Both the position numbers and the translations under genes were made by a program. From assembly GCA_949289295.1 (NCBI GenBank), contig CASENM010000027.1:100823-164822 (forward strand): a stretch of DNA of 64,000 nt. The letters run 5' to 3'. Of the stretch, positions 9,291 to 17,620 are shown one piece after another. The notes below the pieces were generated by a model. It saw nothing but the letters and a program-made list of their open reading frames with translations, was not told the DNA's origin and made no database searches. Within the stretch, counting starts at the first letter, position 1. Each line of letters opens with the position of its first letter. Source of the DNA: an uncultured Bacteroides sp. (GTDB lineage Bacteria > Bacteroidota > Bacteroidia > Bacteroidales > Bacteroidaceae).

Positions 9291-9475
9291 GTTGGGAGGG
9301 ATTATTTTCAGCTTTCCGGAGACGGATTCCTGCTCGGCAGAGTCAGCCGGTAAAGGCTTTGGAGTTTAACTGTGTGCTGTATGTTTGAAGATATTCTGTT
9401 GCCGACCGGGAAAATCCGTTGGCCAAAAATCAGTGTTACAGGTGCATACCGCCCGTGTGATTTATGAAAAAAGAA

Positions 9476-9504
9476 AACCGCTGACTGATGGACAGCCGGC
9501 GGTT
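9476..9504 (-). terminator. terminator of tRNA-Ala
   Basis: On the minus strand a 12-bp stem with one mismatch (AACCGC arm at 9499-9504, GCGGTT arm at 9476-9481) closes a short loop and is followed by TTTTCTTTTTTC. It sits just after the 3' end of the tRNA. Confidence 0.8.
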
Positions 9505-9510
9505 GTTCCG

Positions 9511-9584
9511 TGGAGCATACCGGACTCGAACCGGTCACCTCGACACTGCCAGTGTCGCACTCTAGCCAGATGAGCTAATGCCCC
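9511..9584 (-). tRNA. tRNA-Ala (anticodon GGC)
   Basis: A 74-nt cloverleaf reads on the minus strand. The acceptor stem is GGGGCAT with ATGCTCC. The anticodon stem CGACA/TGTCG holds loop CTGGCAG, giving anticodon GGC. The T arm is ACCGG-TTCGAGT-CCGGT. No CCA is encoded after the discriminator A. It reads GCC (and probably GCU) alanine codons. Confidence 0.95.
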
Positions 9585-9686
9585 TTTTCAGGCGACAAAG
9601 ATAGAATGAAAATTTGACATTTTCAACTTTTTCGTTCGTTAAATCGCCGCAAGTCCGTATTTTTGCACAAAATTGAGACTGAAATT

Positions 9687-10202
9687 ATGAAACTGGAAAT
9701 TCGGAAGGCGGCAAGTGGGGATTTGGACTGTCTGATGGAAATATTTGAAAAGGCCCGCCGGTTTATGGCCGGAACCGGTAATCCGGGCCAGTGGGTGAAC
9801 GGTTATCCGCAGCGGGAGCTGATGGCCGGTGAGATAGATGCTTCACACTGTTATGTTTGTGTGGCTGGGAACGGGAGAGTGGTGGCTACTTTCTGCTTCA
9901 TTCCCGGACCGGACCCTACCTATTCTTATATTGAGGACGGAGCCTGGTTGGACGACCGCCCATATTACGTGATACATCGTCTGGCTTCCGACGGGAGTTG
10001 CAAGGGGGTGGCGGACTTCTGTTTTGACTGGTGCGCCAGGCAATATCCTTGTCTGCGTGCCGACACGCATGCCGACAATAAAGTGATGCAGCATATATTG
10101 GAGAAAAACGGTTTTGTCCGGTGTGGTATCATTTATCTTAAAAACGGGTCGCCCCGTATTGCTTATCAGAAAAAAATCTCTGAGGGCGGACGGATTTTTT
10201 AA
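9687..10202 (+). CDS. GNAT family N-acetyltransferase
   Basis: A 171-residue GNAT-fold protein: N-terminal strand-helix LEIRKAASGDLDCLMEIF, central strand VVATFCFIPG, the acetyl-CoA-loop region HRLASDGSCKGVADFCFDWC and a C-terminal block RADTHADNKVMQHILEKNGF that is typical of the family. The substrate cannot be told from sequence. The start is ATG 9687; an upstream in-frame TTG at 9663 falls inside the likely -7 element TATTTTTG at 9658-9665. It is a single gene, followed by a palindromic repeat cluster and then queH. Confidence 0.88.
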   Translation: MKLEIRKAASGDLDCLMEIFEKARRFMAGTGNPGQWVNGYPQRELMAGEIDASHCYVCVAGNGRVVATFCFIPGPDPTYSYIEDGAWLDDRPYYVIHRLASDGSCKGVADFCFDWCARQYPCLRADTHADNKVMQHILEKNGFVRCGIIYLKNGSPRIAYQKKISEGGRIF

Positions 10203-10262
10203 AACGCTTCGGCGTTTTGGCTGAAACGTCCCGGCGTTTTGATTGAAACGCCGAAGCGTTTT
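10201..10262. repeat. triple palindromic repeat, AAAACGCTTCGGCGTTT type
   Basis: Three near-tandem units of about 22 bp, each itself a palindrome: one begins AAAACGCTTCGGCGTTT (10201-10217), a degenerate middle unit (10224-10240) follows, and AAACGCCGAAGCGTTTT (10246-10262) is the exact inverse of the first. The first unit recurs letter for letter at 30401-30417. The structure may also terminate transcription of the acetyltransferase gene, whose stop codon (10200-10202) overlaps the first unit's edge. Confidence 0.8.
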
Positions 10263-10332
10263 CTGAGAAGAGCCTGTCGCGGACTTTTTAAGAGTCCGGG
10301 CTGTTGGATGGAAAAAGTTTTTCACTGAATGA

Positions 10333-10929
10333 ATGAGAAAAATGAAAAGAAAAAAAGATGACTGGGAGATTCCCGAGGGGGTTGACAGGGTGTTGTTGCA
10401 TACGTGTTGTGCACCGTGTTCGTCGGCTATCATCGAATGGATGATGGCACATGGCGTACGCCCTACCATTTATTATTGTAACCCCAACATTTTTCCTGAA
10501 GAAGAATACCGTATCCGTAAAGACGAGTGCAGCCGGTATGCCCGTTCGCTGGGACTCGACATTGTGGATGCCGATTATGACCATGCGGCATGGCGCGCTC
10601 AGATGGAAGGCTTTGAGGATGAGCCGGAACGTGGCGGCCGTTGCCTGAAGTGCTTCAGGATGCGTCTGTTGGATACGGCACGCTATGCACATGAGCATGG
10701 CTTCCGTGTGATAACGACAACCTTGGCCTCATCGCGCTGGAAAAGTCTGGAGCAAATTAATGAAGCGGGGCATTTTGCCGTTTCTGCCTATCCGGATGTG
10801 ATCTGGTGGGACCAGAACTGGCGGAAAGGTGGGTTGAGCGAGCGCCGTGCGGCCATCATTAAGGAATATCATTTTTATAACCAGCAATATTGCGGCTGTG
10901 AGTTCAGTATGCGGAAGTCTGGCGGTTGA
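10333..10929 (+). CDS. queH: epoxyqueuosine reductase QueH
   Basis: Iron-sulfur enzyme (formerly DUF208) that reduces epoxyqueuosine to queuosine in the tRNA wobble base, the non-cobalamin alternative to QueG. The 198-residue protein has the diagnostic cysteine motifs: HTCCAPCSS near residue 25, GGRCLKCFRMR near 104, and YCGC near the C-terminus, plus NPNIFP. The start may be ATG 10333 or ATG 10342; both precede a lysine-rich stretch. It ends 10 bp from the stop of the convergent gene at 10940. Confidence 0.95.
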   Translation: MRKMKRKKDDWEIPEGVDRVLLHTCCAPCSSAIIEWMMAHGVRPTIYYCNPNIFPEEEYRIRKDECSRYARSLGLDIVDADYDHAAWRAQMEGFEDEPERGGRCLKCFRMRLLDTARYAHEHGFRVITTTLASSRWKSLEQINEAGHFAVSAYPDVIWWDQNWRKGGLSERRAAIIKEYHFYNQQYCGCEFSMRKSGG

Positions 10930-10939
10930 GTCCGCCCTT

Positions 10940-11683
10940 TCATTCCGGTTTGGGATTATGCTGTTGTGCGGCGGGCTGTTTTTCTGAAGGCAGATTTTGC
11001 GGAACCCGGCTTTTGTCGGCCTGGGCCGCCGCCGCGGTGTCAGATTTCAGCGGAACCGTATTTTCCTTATAGGCTGCGAAACCTTTCACTTTTACCCGTT
11101 CTTTCTTTTCTTCCTCATTGATTTCTTCCGTACCGAGCTGGTTCATGTTGTCCTTGATGAAATTATGGATGTCGAAGAAAAAGTCGAGCAACATTTTCAG
11201 ATGTTCCTCCAGTTCTCCCTCGTTCGGCGAGAAATAAGTGTGGCAGTGGGAGTGAAGTCCCACGGTCTTTCCGTCTTCATCCAGCATATATACGGTGGTC
11301 ACAATTGATTTCACGTTGGCCAGATTGATTATTTCCTTGAGGAACGGAAAAGCCTCGTTGTCTGTATTGATGCATCCCCACCATGGATTCCAGATCATGA
11401 TGAAGCGGTTTTCTTCTTCGGAGGCGATGTAGAAGTCGTCGCCCTGATATTTGAAGCAGATATGGTCTTCCTCATTCGTTTCCGGCTGGCAGCCTATTTT
11501 CTTCAGTGTGCTGATGACCAGCTCTTTGGTACTCACTTCATCCAGCTCGTCTTTGGTCATTCGTTCGATATATTCCAGCCGCTTGCGCCGTTTGTTCAGA
11601 AAATGCAGGGCAAACAGTATTACAGGCCATAGTGCGAGTGCGATGACGGCTATCAGAAGGGTAATTTCGCTAAGATTTGTCAT
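10940..11683 (-). CDS. membrane-anchored protein of unknown function
   Basis: I do not recognise a family with certainty. The 247-residue protein has one N-terminal transmembrane helix (residues 7-28), a basic stretch NKRRKR, then an alpha/beta domain (about 50-180) with acidic helices and the segments FIMIWNPWWGCI and HSHCHTYF. The layout recalls YbjN-like sensory domains, but that is weak. The last 50 residues are Pro/Ala/Gln-rich and look disordered. Topology suggests a short periplasmic N-terminus with the domain in the cytoplasm. It is transcribed alone, convergent with queH. Confidence 0.7.
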   Translation of the reverse strand: MTNLSEITLLIAVIALALWPVILFALHFLNKRRKRLEYIERMTKDELDEVSTKELVISTLKKIGCQPETNEEDHICFKYQGDDFYIASEEENRFIMIWNPWWGCINTDNEAFPFLKEIINLANVKSIVTTVYMLDEDGKTVGLHSHCHTYFSPNEGELEEHLKMLLDFFFDIHNFIKDNMNQLGTEEINEEEKKERVKVKGFAAYKENTVPLKSDTAAAAQADKSRVPQNLPSEKQPAAQQHNPKPE

Positions 11684-11848
11684 GGCTTCGGATGATTAAA
11701 AGGTGACACAAACGGTTCGTTCAAACTTTCAGCTTAAAGGTAAGAAAAAAATCGCAGACGTAACATCTGTTAGCTTTTTTTAATTGGTCGGAATGCAGTA
11801 AAATCTTTTTTTATTTGTTTTACAGGTAAAAAGATAAAACTTGAAGTG

Positions 11849-12400
11849 ATGAAAAAGATTTTCTTTATGATGTTCGCTCTGCTGTTTGCTATGGGGAACA
11901 TCCAGGCTCAGGACAATAAGGAGCTGACTAAGGCTGAAAAGAAGGCTCTGCAGGAGAAACTCGACAGCTTGCAGTATGCCGAGGCGGTGGAAGCCGTTGA
12001 GGCGAAAAAGTTTACGCTTGAAGCCGATCAGGTGGTCTTTAAGTATGGACAGACGGCATACGTTTCGTCGAACACGAACTTTGTATCGGTGGATGGGAAT
12101 GAAGCTGTCGTTCAGGTAGCGTTCAACATCCCTGTTTCGGGACCGAACGGTATAGGCGGAGTTACTGTGGACGGGAAAGTGTCCGGCTATGAAGTCAAGG
12201 AAGACAAAAAGGGAAACCTGTCTTTGACGATGAATGTGATGGGAACAGGAATTTCTGCCCGTATTGACATCCGTATGGCGAAAGGGACCAACCGTGCATC
12301 GGTAACAATCGTACCGAATTTCAATTCAAACCGTCTGACATTGAATGGGGTGGTTCTTCCCTTGGCAAGGAGCAATGTGTTCAAGGGAAGTTCTCTCTAA
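11849..12400 (+). CDS. DUF4251 domain secreted protein
   Basis: A 183-residue exported protein with a signal peptide (MKKIFFMMFALLFAMGNIQAQ, cleaved after AQ) and a charged helix, then a domain of beta strands (about 50-183) that matches the Bacteroidetes DUF4251 family, including the FNIPVSGPNGIGGVTVDG region. Function is unknown. The ATG at 11849 is preferred to a GTG just before it. It stands 41 bp ahead of a DUF4136 lipoprotein and a beta-barrel gene on the same strand, which suggests an envelope operon. Confidence 0.82.
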   Translation: MKKIFFMMFALLFAMGNIQAQDNKELTKAEKKALQEKLDSLQYAEAVEAVEAKKFTLEADQVVFKYGQTAYVSSNTNFVSVDGNEAVVQVAFNIPVSGPNGIGGVTVDGKVSGYEVKEDKKGNLSLTMNVMGTGISARIDIRMAKGTNRASVTIVPNFNSNRLTLNGVVLPLARSNVFKGSSL

Positions 12401-12441
12401 TGATTGTGTAACAGAAAAATAAAAAAAGAAGACAATTGAGT

Positions 12442-13062
12442 ATGAAAAAGTTATTGTTCCTGGCATGTGCGGCGTTGGTGATGTCGTCATGCGAAAAAGA
12501 CCCTGACATGGGTGAACTTGAGGCTAATCTGGCTGTCTATACTGATTATGACAGCAGTGCCGATTTCGGTTCCAGACAGACTTATTTTTTGCCCGACAGC
12601 ATCTTGGAGGCGGGAAGCCGTCATGCCACTTACTGGAAGGATGAGAATGCACAGGCTATTCTGGGCAGAGTGGAGGCTCAGATGGACAGCCGGGGCTATT
12701 CGCGTATAACAGATGCCGAAAAGCGGTCGGAGGCTGATTTGGGCGTACAGGTTTCCTATGTGTCGCAAACCACTCATATAGTGACCGGAGGATATTTCGG
12801 CGGATGGTGGGACTTCGGCTTCTGGGGGCCGTGGAGCGGATGGTATTATCCGTATCCGGTAAGCTATTCGTATGACACGAACACACTGGTTGTGGAAATT
12901 GTTGACTTGAAAGGGGCCGACGGCACAGACACCTCCAAGTTGCCGGTAATATGGTATGCCAATGCTTCCGGATTTGATTTTGGGGGACGCTATAATCAGC
13001 AGTTGCTGGAAGGGGCGGTTGACCAGGCTTTCAGCCAGTCGCCTTATGTAAAAGCCAATTAA
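12442..13062 (+). CDS. DUF4136 domain lipoprotein
   Basis: A 206-residue lipoprotein: short signal with lipobox MSSC (C17), then a DUF4136-type domain that begins VYTDYDSSADFGSRQTY and contains a Gly/Trp/Tyr-rich insertion (GYFGGWWDFGFWGPWSGWYY, about 113-132). Members of this family are usually surface or periplasmic lipoproteins of unknown role. The start is ATG 12442 rather than the in-frame TTG 6 bp upstream. The stop lies 20 bp before the following barrel gene, so the two are probably co-transcribed. Confidence 0.87.
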   Translation: MKKLLFLACAALVMSSCEKDPDMGELEANLAVYTDYDSSADFGSRQTYFLPDSILEAGSRHATYWKDENAQAILGRVEAQMDSRGYSRITDAEKRSEADLGVQVSYVSQTTHIVTGGYFGGWWDFGFWGPWSGWYYPYPVSYSYDTNTLVVEIVDLKGADGTDTSKLPVIWYANASGFDFGGRYNQQLLEGAVDQAFSQSPYVKAN

Positions 13063-13082
13063 AAAGAGAGGAGGATATTTGT

Positions 13083-13718
13083 ATGAAAACAATGAATGAT
13101 AGATTGATCAAGAAAACGCTTCTGGCGTGTGTGATGTTTTTAGGGCTGTCGGTGCAGGGCTTTGCGCAATGGGATGCCAGCAAGATGGATCTGAAGATAG
13201 ACTGGCAGATGAATGCTCCCTTTTCTACGGATTTTGCCGACAAGATCAGCGGATGGGGTATGAATTATGAGCTTTCTTATCGGATTACTCCCCGTTGGGA
13301 AGCGGGTGTGTTTGCTTCATTCCATAGCAATCACCAGTATGTGGCGCGCCAGACACTAAGCCTGTCTCCCACCGAATCGCTGACTACCGACCAGCAACGC
13401 TCAGCTTTCCAGATTCCGTTCGGCTTGACTGCGGCATTCAATCTTTCGACTCATAAGTATTGCCGGCCCTATATCGGCGGCAAGGTCGGAACCATGTTTG
13501 CCCGCAATACGACGTATTACGCGTCGCGAGGGGTATATGACAAGGCATGGGGATTCTATGTGTCGCCCGAGATTGGTCTGAAAATATATCCTACCGGAAA
13601 GCATTGGGGATTCCACGTAGCCGGATATTACAGTTATGCCACTAACCGGACCCAGACACTGACTGGCGATGTGGACGGCCAGAACAATGTGGGTTTCCGT
13701 CTGGGTGTGATATTCTGA
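13083..13718 (+). CDS. small outer membrane beta-barrel protein
   Basis: A 211-residue protein with a signal peptide ending near GFAQ and about eight amphipathic strands ending in GFRLGVIF, the terminal aromatic pattern of outer membrane barrels. It resembles the OmpA/OmpW-like porin-fold proteins of Bacteroidetes; no ligand can be named. An unusually good Shine-Dalgarno-like run AGAGAGGAGG (13065-13074) stands 8 nt before the ATG at 13083. It is the last gene of the three-gene envelope set and is followed by an inverted repeat at 13737-13805. Confidence 0.83.
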   Translation: MKTMNDRLIKKTLLACVMFLGLSVQGFAQWDASKMDLKIDWQMNAPFSTDFADKISGWGMNYELSYRITPRWEAGVFASFHSNHQYVARQTLSLSPTESLTTDQQRSAFQIPFGLTAAFNLSTHKYCRPYIGGKVGTMFARNTTYYASRGVYDKAWGFYVSPEIGLKIYPTGKHWGFHVAGYYSYATNRTQTLTGDVDGQNNVGFRLGVIF

Positions 13719-13736
13719 GATTGTTCTGAATGAGTG

Positions 13737-13805
13737 GATGCGGAAGCACAGAGAGCATAATGATTTTGTGAGGAGCAAATTATAAACCTCTGTGGTTCCG
13801 CATTC
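13737..13805. repeat. inverted repeat with CACAGAG core, possible terminator
   Basis: Left arm about 13737-13753 (GATGCGGAAGCACAGAG) pairs with the right arm 13788-13805 (CTCTGTGGTTCCGCATTC) with few mismatches around a 34-nt loop, followed by TTGTTTTT on the plus strand. It would serve as terminator of the barrel gene. The CACAGAG/CTCTGTG core also appears in the larger element at 57824-57950. Confidence 0.65.
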
Positions 13806-13833
13806 TTGTTTTTGGATTCGTATAAATAAAAAA

Positions 13834-13855
13834 GGACACTCAACGATGAGCGCCC
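13834..13855 (-). terminator. terminator of the tRNA-Glu pair
   Basis: A 9-bp stem on the minus strand (GGGCGCTCA / TGAGTGTCC, with two G-U pairs) with loop TCGT is followed by TTTTTTATTTA. It lies just after the second tRNA-Glu in the direction of transcription. Confidence 0.8.
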
Positions 13856-13862
13856 TTTTCCG

Positions 13863-13934
13863 TAGCCCGTGGGAGAATCGAACTCCCCTTTCAAGAATGA
13901 AAATCTTGCGTCCTAACCGATAGACGAACGGGCC
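13863..13934 (-). tRNA. tRNA-Glu (anticodon TTC), copy 1
   Basis: A 72-nt cloverleaf: acceptor GGCCCGT with ACGGGCT (first pair G-U), anticodon stem CAAGA/TCTTG with loop TTTTCAT giving TTC, T arm GGGGA-GTTCGAT-TCTCC. No CCA is encoded. It is identical to the copy at 13979-14050 and is probably transcribed with it from the promoter at 14090-14119. Confidence 0.96.
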
Positions 13935-13978
13935 ATCCTTTGTTTGCCACTGATACTGTCAGTTGGCTTTTGTTTTGG

Positions 13979-14050
13979 TAGCCCGTGGGAGAATCGAACT
14001 CCCCTTTCAAGAATGAAAATCTTGCGTCCTAACCGATAGACGAACGGGCC
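13979..14050 (-). tRNA. tRNA-Glu (anticodon TTC), copy 2
   Basis: Identical in all 72 positions to the copy at 13863-13934. The identity also covers about 12 bp beyond the 5' end of the tRNA (ATCCTTTGTTTG on the plus strand), so the duplicated unit is about 85 bp at a 116-bp offset. Confidence 0.96.
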
Positions 14051-14089
14051 ATCCTTTGTTTGTGATGAAGTGTTTTTCAATCACGGGTG

Positions 14090-14119
14090 CAAAGGTACGG
14101 ATTATTTTTAAATTTGCAA
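14090..14119 (-). promoter_or_regulatory. promoter of the tRNA-Glu pair
   Basis: On the minus strand: -33 TTG at 14117-14119, 19-nt spacer, -7 TACCTTTG at 14090-14097, a full match to the Bacteroidetes housekeeping consensus, about 40 bp before the first tRNA base. Confidence 0.88.
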
Positions 14120-14145
14120 GCGTTTCGGGAATAAAAAATGAAAAA

Positions 14146-14193
14146 AAGCATCTTTGTATCCTTCCTGTAGAGGTTCGGAAAACAAAGATGCTT
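14146..14193 (-). terminator. terminator of trpB2
   Basis: Perfect 11-bp stem AAGCATCTTTG (14146-14156) with CAAAGATGCTT (14183-14193) around a 26-nt loop. On the minus strand it ends in a run of seven T. It lies 26 bp after the trpB2 stop. Confidence 0.88.
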
Positions 14194-14218
14194 GGTTAAA
14201 TCTCTTGTTATTAGAATC

Positions 14219-15583
14219 TTATACTTGAGGTACGTCTTTCAAGCTTTTTTCGATTTCTTCTTCCGGCAAAGTGTAATTGGTCAGATTTCCTGACAGATAC
14301 TGATCGTATGCACTCATGTCGATGAGTCCGTGACCGGACAAGTTGAACAGGATAATTTTTTCTTCTCCCGTTTCTTTACACTTGTTTGCTTCTTTGATGG
14401 CTGCAGTGATTGCATGGCACGATTCGGGCGCCGGAATGATGCCTTCCGCACGTGCAAACAGGCATCCGCTTTCGAAGCTTTCCAATTGTTGGATATCTAC
14501 AGCTTCCATCAAGCCGTCTTTCAGCAGTTGGGAGACGATGACACCGGCCCCGTGATAACGCAGGCCGCCCGCATGGATGTTGGCCGGAGTGAAGTTGTGT
14601 CCGAGCGTGAACATAGGTAACAAAGGGGTGTAGCCGGCTTCATCGCCGTAGTCATATTCAAATTTTCCTCGCGTCAATTTAGGACATGAAGCCGGTTCGG
14701 CGGCGACATATCGGGTTTTTTTGCCTTCCAGAATAGTGTGCCGCATGAATGGGAAGGCGATACCTCCAAAGTTGGAGCCACCTCCGAAACAGCCGATGAT
14801 GATGTCCGGATATTCGCCGGCCATTTCCATCTGTTTTTCCGCTTCCAGTCCGATGATGGTCTGGTGAAGGGCTACATGGCTTAATACGGAACCAAGTGTA
14901 TATTTGCAGTTGGGGGTGGTGCGTGCCAGTTCTATAGCCTCAGAAATGGCAGTTCCCAACGAACCCTGATGGTTGGGATACTTGGTCAGGATATCTTTTC
15001 CTGCACGTGTAGACATTGACGGAGAAGGGGTGACCTGTGCTCCGAAAGTTTGCATGATGCTACGCCGGTAAGGCTTCTGTTCATAGCTGATTTTTACCTG
15101 ATAGACGGCAGCTTCCAGCCCGAATACTTTGGCAGCATAAGCCAATGCCGCTCCCCACTGTCCGGCTCCCGTTTCGGTGGTGATGTTTGTCACCCCTTCC
15201 TGTTTGCAATAGTATGCTTGTGCCAATGCGGAGTTCAGCTTGTGGGATCCGATAGGGCTGACGCTTTCATTCTTGAAATAAATATGTGCCGGTGTATCCA
15301 ATGCCTTTTCCAGTCCATAGGCTCTTACCAATGGTGTACTGCGGTAGTATTTATACATTTCGCGTACCGTTTCCGGTATTTCAATCCATGTGTCAGTTTG
15401 GTTCAGTTCCTGCTGGCAGAGCTCTTTGGCAAAAATCGGATAAAGGTCTTCCGGTTTGAGAGGTTGTTTTGTGGCCGGGTTCAAAGGCGGCATGGGTTTG
15501 TTTTTCATGTCGGCCTGAATGTTGTACCAGTATCTGGGTATTTCGTCTTCCGGCAAAATAAATCTTTTCTGTTTATTACTCAT
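14219..15583 (-). CDS. trpB: TrpB2-type tryptophan synthase beta subunit
   Basis: PLP enzyme of the TrpB2 (TrpB-like) group. The 454-residue protein has the PLP-lysine motif SPIGSHKLNSALAQA, the glycine-rich phosphate loop GCFGGGSNFGG, and TETGAGQWG ahead of it. At about 450 residues, with an N-terminal extension before the core, it is the TrpB2 form, longer than TrpB1 of about 400 residues. TrpB2 enzymes use free indole or serine and often stand without trpA, as here: no other trp gene is near. The start is ATG 15583 (MSNKQKRF); the frame stays open upstream, but the promoter at 15611-15641 excludes an earlier start. Confidence 0.92.
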   Translation of the reverse strand: MSNKQKRFILPEDEIPRYWYNIQADMKNKPMPPLNPATKQPLKPEDLYPIFAKELCQQELNQTDTWIEIPETVREMYKYYRSTPLVRAYGLEKALDTPAHIYFKNESVSPIGSHKLNSALAQAYYCKQEGVTNITTETGAGQWGAALAYAAKVFGLEAAVYQVKISYEQKPYRRSIMQTFGAQVTPSPSMSTRAGKDILTKYPNHQGSLGTAISEAIELARTTPNCKYTLGSVLSHVALHQTIIGLEAEKQMEMAGEYPDIIIGCFGGGSNFGGIAFPFMRHTILEGKKTRYVAAEPASCPKLTRGKFEYDYGDEAGYTPLLPMFTLGHNFTPANIHAGGLRYHGAGVIVSQLLKDGLMEAVDIQQLESFESGCLFARAEGIIPAPESCHAITAAIKEANKCKETGEEKIILFNLSGHGLIDMSAYDQYLSGNLTNYTLPEEEIEKSLKDVPQV

Positions 15584-15610
15584 ATTTGCTGTCAAATTTA
15601 TAGTTTCTGC

Positions 15611-15641
15611 CAAAAATATGGAAATAAATGATAACAGGCAA
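15611..15641 (-). promoter_or_regulatory. promoter of trpB2
   Basis: On the minus strand: -33 TTG at 15639-15641, 20-nt spacer, -7 TATTTTTG at 15611-15618, 28 bp before the ATG. I see no leader peptide or attenuator here. Confidence 0.85.
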
Positions 15642-15788
15642 CAGATTTTGTCTTTTTCTTTGTTTGGGTTGCCGAAAAAGTGCGGATATGTTAAAAAAAC
15701 ATACATCCGGCAGGAAAAAAGTCGGAAAGGGATGTATTCCGGCGGTTATGCGTATTTTTGCCGGACAATCACATTGTATATAGCTTGT

Positions 15789-17618
15789 ATGGACTATTGG
15801 GAACGACTGTTTTTATACCGGAAGAAGTTGCTTCTGCCGCGTATTAACCAGCTTGTGAACTGGACACTTGGCCTCACCTATTTATGTGCGTTTGCTTTTT
15901 TGGCGGCTATCGTATATGAATACGGATTCAGTATTTCTGAAAGCGAGCAGGAGAGGGTGCATCTTGTGTACCGGGTTGTCTGGATTGTCTTTCTTCTGAG
16001 CACTACTTTGCAGATTGTATTCCGTCAGGACGATTCACCCTTTAAGTTTACTGCCTGGACATGGGTGCTCAGTGTATTGCTTTATCTTACCTTGCTTCCG
16101 GTTGTGTTCCGTCAGCCCGAGCCAGACACAAAGGTATATTGGGTCTGGGCTTTTTTTCGGAGTCCATATTACAGGGGTACTATTTTGCTGCTTTATTCCT
16201 TTTATCAGTTGTCGGGCAGTCTGGTCCGTCTGATGGGCAAACGCACGAATCCCTCCCTTATTCTGGCAGGAAGTTTTTTGGTTATCATTCTGGTAGGTAC
16301 GGGCTTGCTGATGCTTCCGAGGGCTACTTATGACGGTATCCATTGGATAGACGCGCTTTTTACGGCGACCAGTGCGACTTGTGTGACGGGGCTGGTTTCT
16401 GTGGATGTCCCTTCCGTGTTTACGCTTGAGGGACAGGTAATCATCATTCTGCTCATTCAGGTCGGTGGTTTGGGGGTAATGACTCTTACCAGCTTTTTCG
16501 CCATGTTTTTTATGGGAAACACTTCCATCTACAACCAGCTGGCCATCGGTGACATGATCAGCTCCAACTCGCTCAACTCTTTGCTTTCTACATTATTATA
16601 TATATTGGGCTTTACTTTAGTCATCGAAGGGGTTGGTATGGTGATTATCTGGTACAGCATTCACGACACGTTGGGCATGACGTTGGATGAAGAGTTGTTC
16701 TTTTCCGCCTTTCATTCCGTTTCAGCCTTTTGCAATGCCGGATTTTCCATCTTGCCCGGAGGTATGAGCAATCCGGCTGTCATGCAGAACCACAATCTTC
16801 TGTATGTCACTTTAGGGTTGCTGATAGCATTGGGGGGTATCGGTTTTCCGATATTGGTGAATTTGTATGAAACCGTGACGTATTATCTGAGATATCTGAA
16901 ATGGAAAGTGTTCGGCCGTTCCCACCGTTTTGTCAAAAGAGTGCATCTCTATAATCTGAACACGAAGATTGTATTGGTCTCCACAGCTTTCCTGTTGCTT
17001 CTGGGCACGTTGCTTATTGCTGTGATAGAGTGGGACAAGGCATTGGCCGGGATGCCTGTGGCCGACAAGCTGGTACATGCTTTCTTCAATTCTTCCTGTC
17101 CCCGTACGGCAGGCTTTGTGAGTGTGCCGTTGCTGTCGTTTTCCGTGCAGACTTTATTGCTCATGTTGGTGCTGATGGTGATAGGTGGGGGTACGCAGTC
17201 GACGGCAGGCGGTGTGAAAATCAATGTGTTTGCCGTGGTCATGCTCAATCTGTGGGCGGTGATCCGCGGTTCGGAACATGTCACTATCCTTAAGCGTGAA
17301 CTTTCATACGATTCCATCCGCCGTTCGAATGCGGTTATTATGCTTTATCTGATTCTGGCGTTTACGGGTATGTTTTTCTTGAGCATACTGGAGCCTGACG
17401 CGCCACTGCTGTCAATCGTCTTTGAGTGTATATCGGCGTTGAGTACGGTAGGGTCAAGCCTTGACCTTACCCCTAAATTGGGCGACTGGAGCAAGATTCT
17501 GGTGGTGTTGATGATGTTTGTGGGACGGGTCGGAGCTTTTACATTGGCGACAGGCCTCGTCCGGCAAGAGAAAAAACGAAACTACAAGTATCCGAGTGAC
17601 AATATAATTATCAACTGA
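15789..17618 (+). CDS. trkH: potassium uptake protein TrkH/KtrB
   Basis: Ion-conducting membrane subunit of a Trk/Ktr potassium transporter, 609 residues. The four pore-loop repeats are visible with their filter glycines: TATSATCVTGL, SVSAFCNAGFS, SSCPRTAGFVS and CISALSTVGSS. An extra membrane region of about four helices (residues 1-150) precedes the core, as in many Bacteroidetes homologs. The start is ATG 15789 (MDYWERLF). The frame extends much further upstream, but that stretch overlaps the divergent trpB2 gene and lies beyond a -7-like TATTTTTG at 15753-15760. trkA follows after 2 bp. Confidence 0.93.
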   Translation: MDYWERLFLYRKKLLLPRINQLVNWTLGLTYLCAFAFLAAIVYEYGFSISESEQERVHLVYRVVWIVFLLSTTLQIVFRQDDSPFKFTAWTWVLSVLLYLTLLPVVFRQPEPDTKVYWVWAFFRSPYYRGTILLLYSFYQLSGSLVRLMGKRTNPSLILAGSFLVIILVGTGLLMLPRATYDGIHWIDALFTATSATCVTGLVSVDVPSVFTLEGQVIIILLIQVGGLGVMTLTSFFAMFFMGNTSIYNQLAIGDMISSNSLNSLLSTLLYILGFTLVIEGVGMVIIWYSIHDTLGMTLDEELFFSAFHSVSAFCNAGFSILPGGMSNPAVMQNHNLLYVTLGLLIALGGIGFPILVNLYETVTYYLRYLKWKVFGRSHRFVKRVHLYNLNTKIVLVSTAFLLLLGTLLIAVIEWDKALAGMPVADKLVHAFFNSSCPRTAGFVSVPLLSFSVQTLLLMLVLMVIGGGTQSTAGGVKINVFAVVMLNLWAVIRGSEHVTILKRELSYDSIRRSNAVIMLYLILAFTGMFFLSILEPDAPLLSIVFECISALSTVGSSLDLTPKLGDWSKILVVLMMFVGRVGAFTLATGLVRQEKKRNYKYPSDNIIIN

Positions 17619-17620
17619 AT

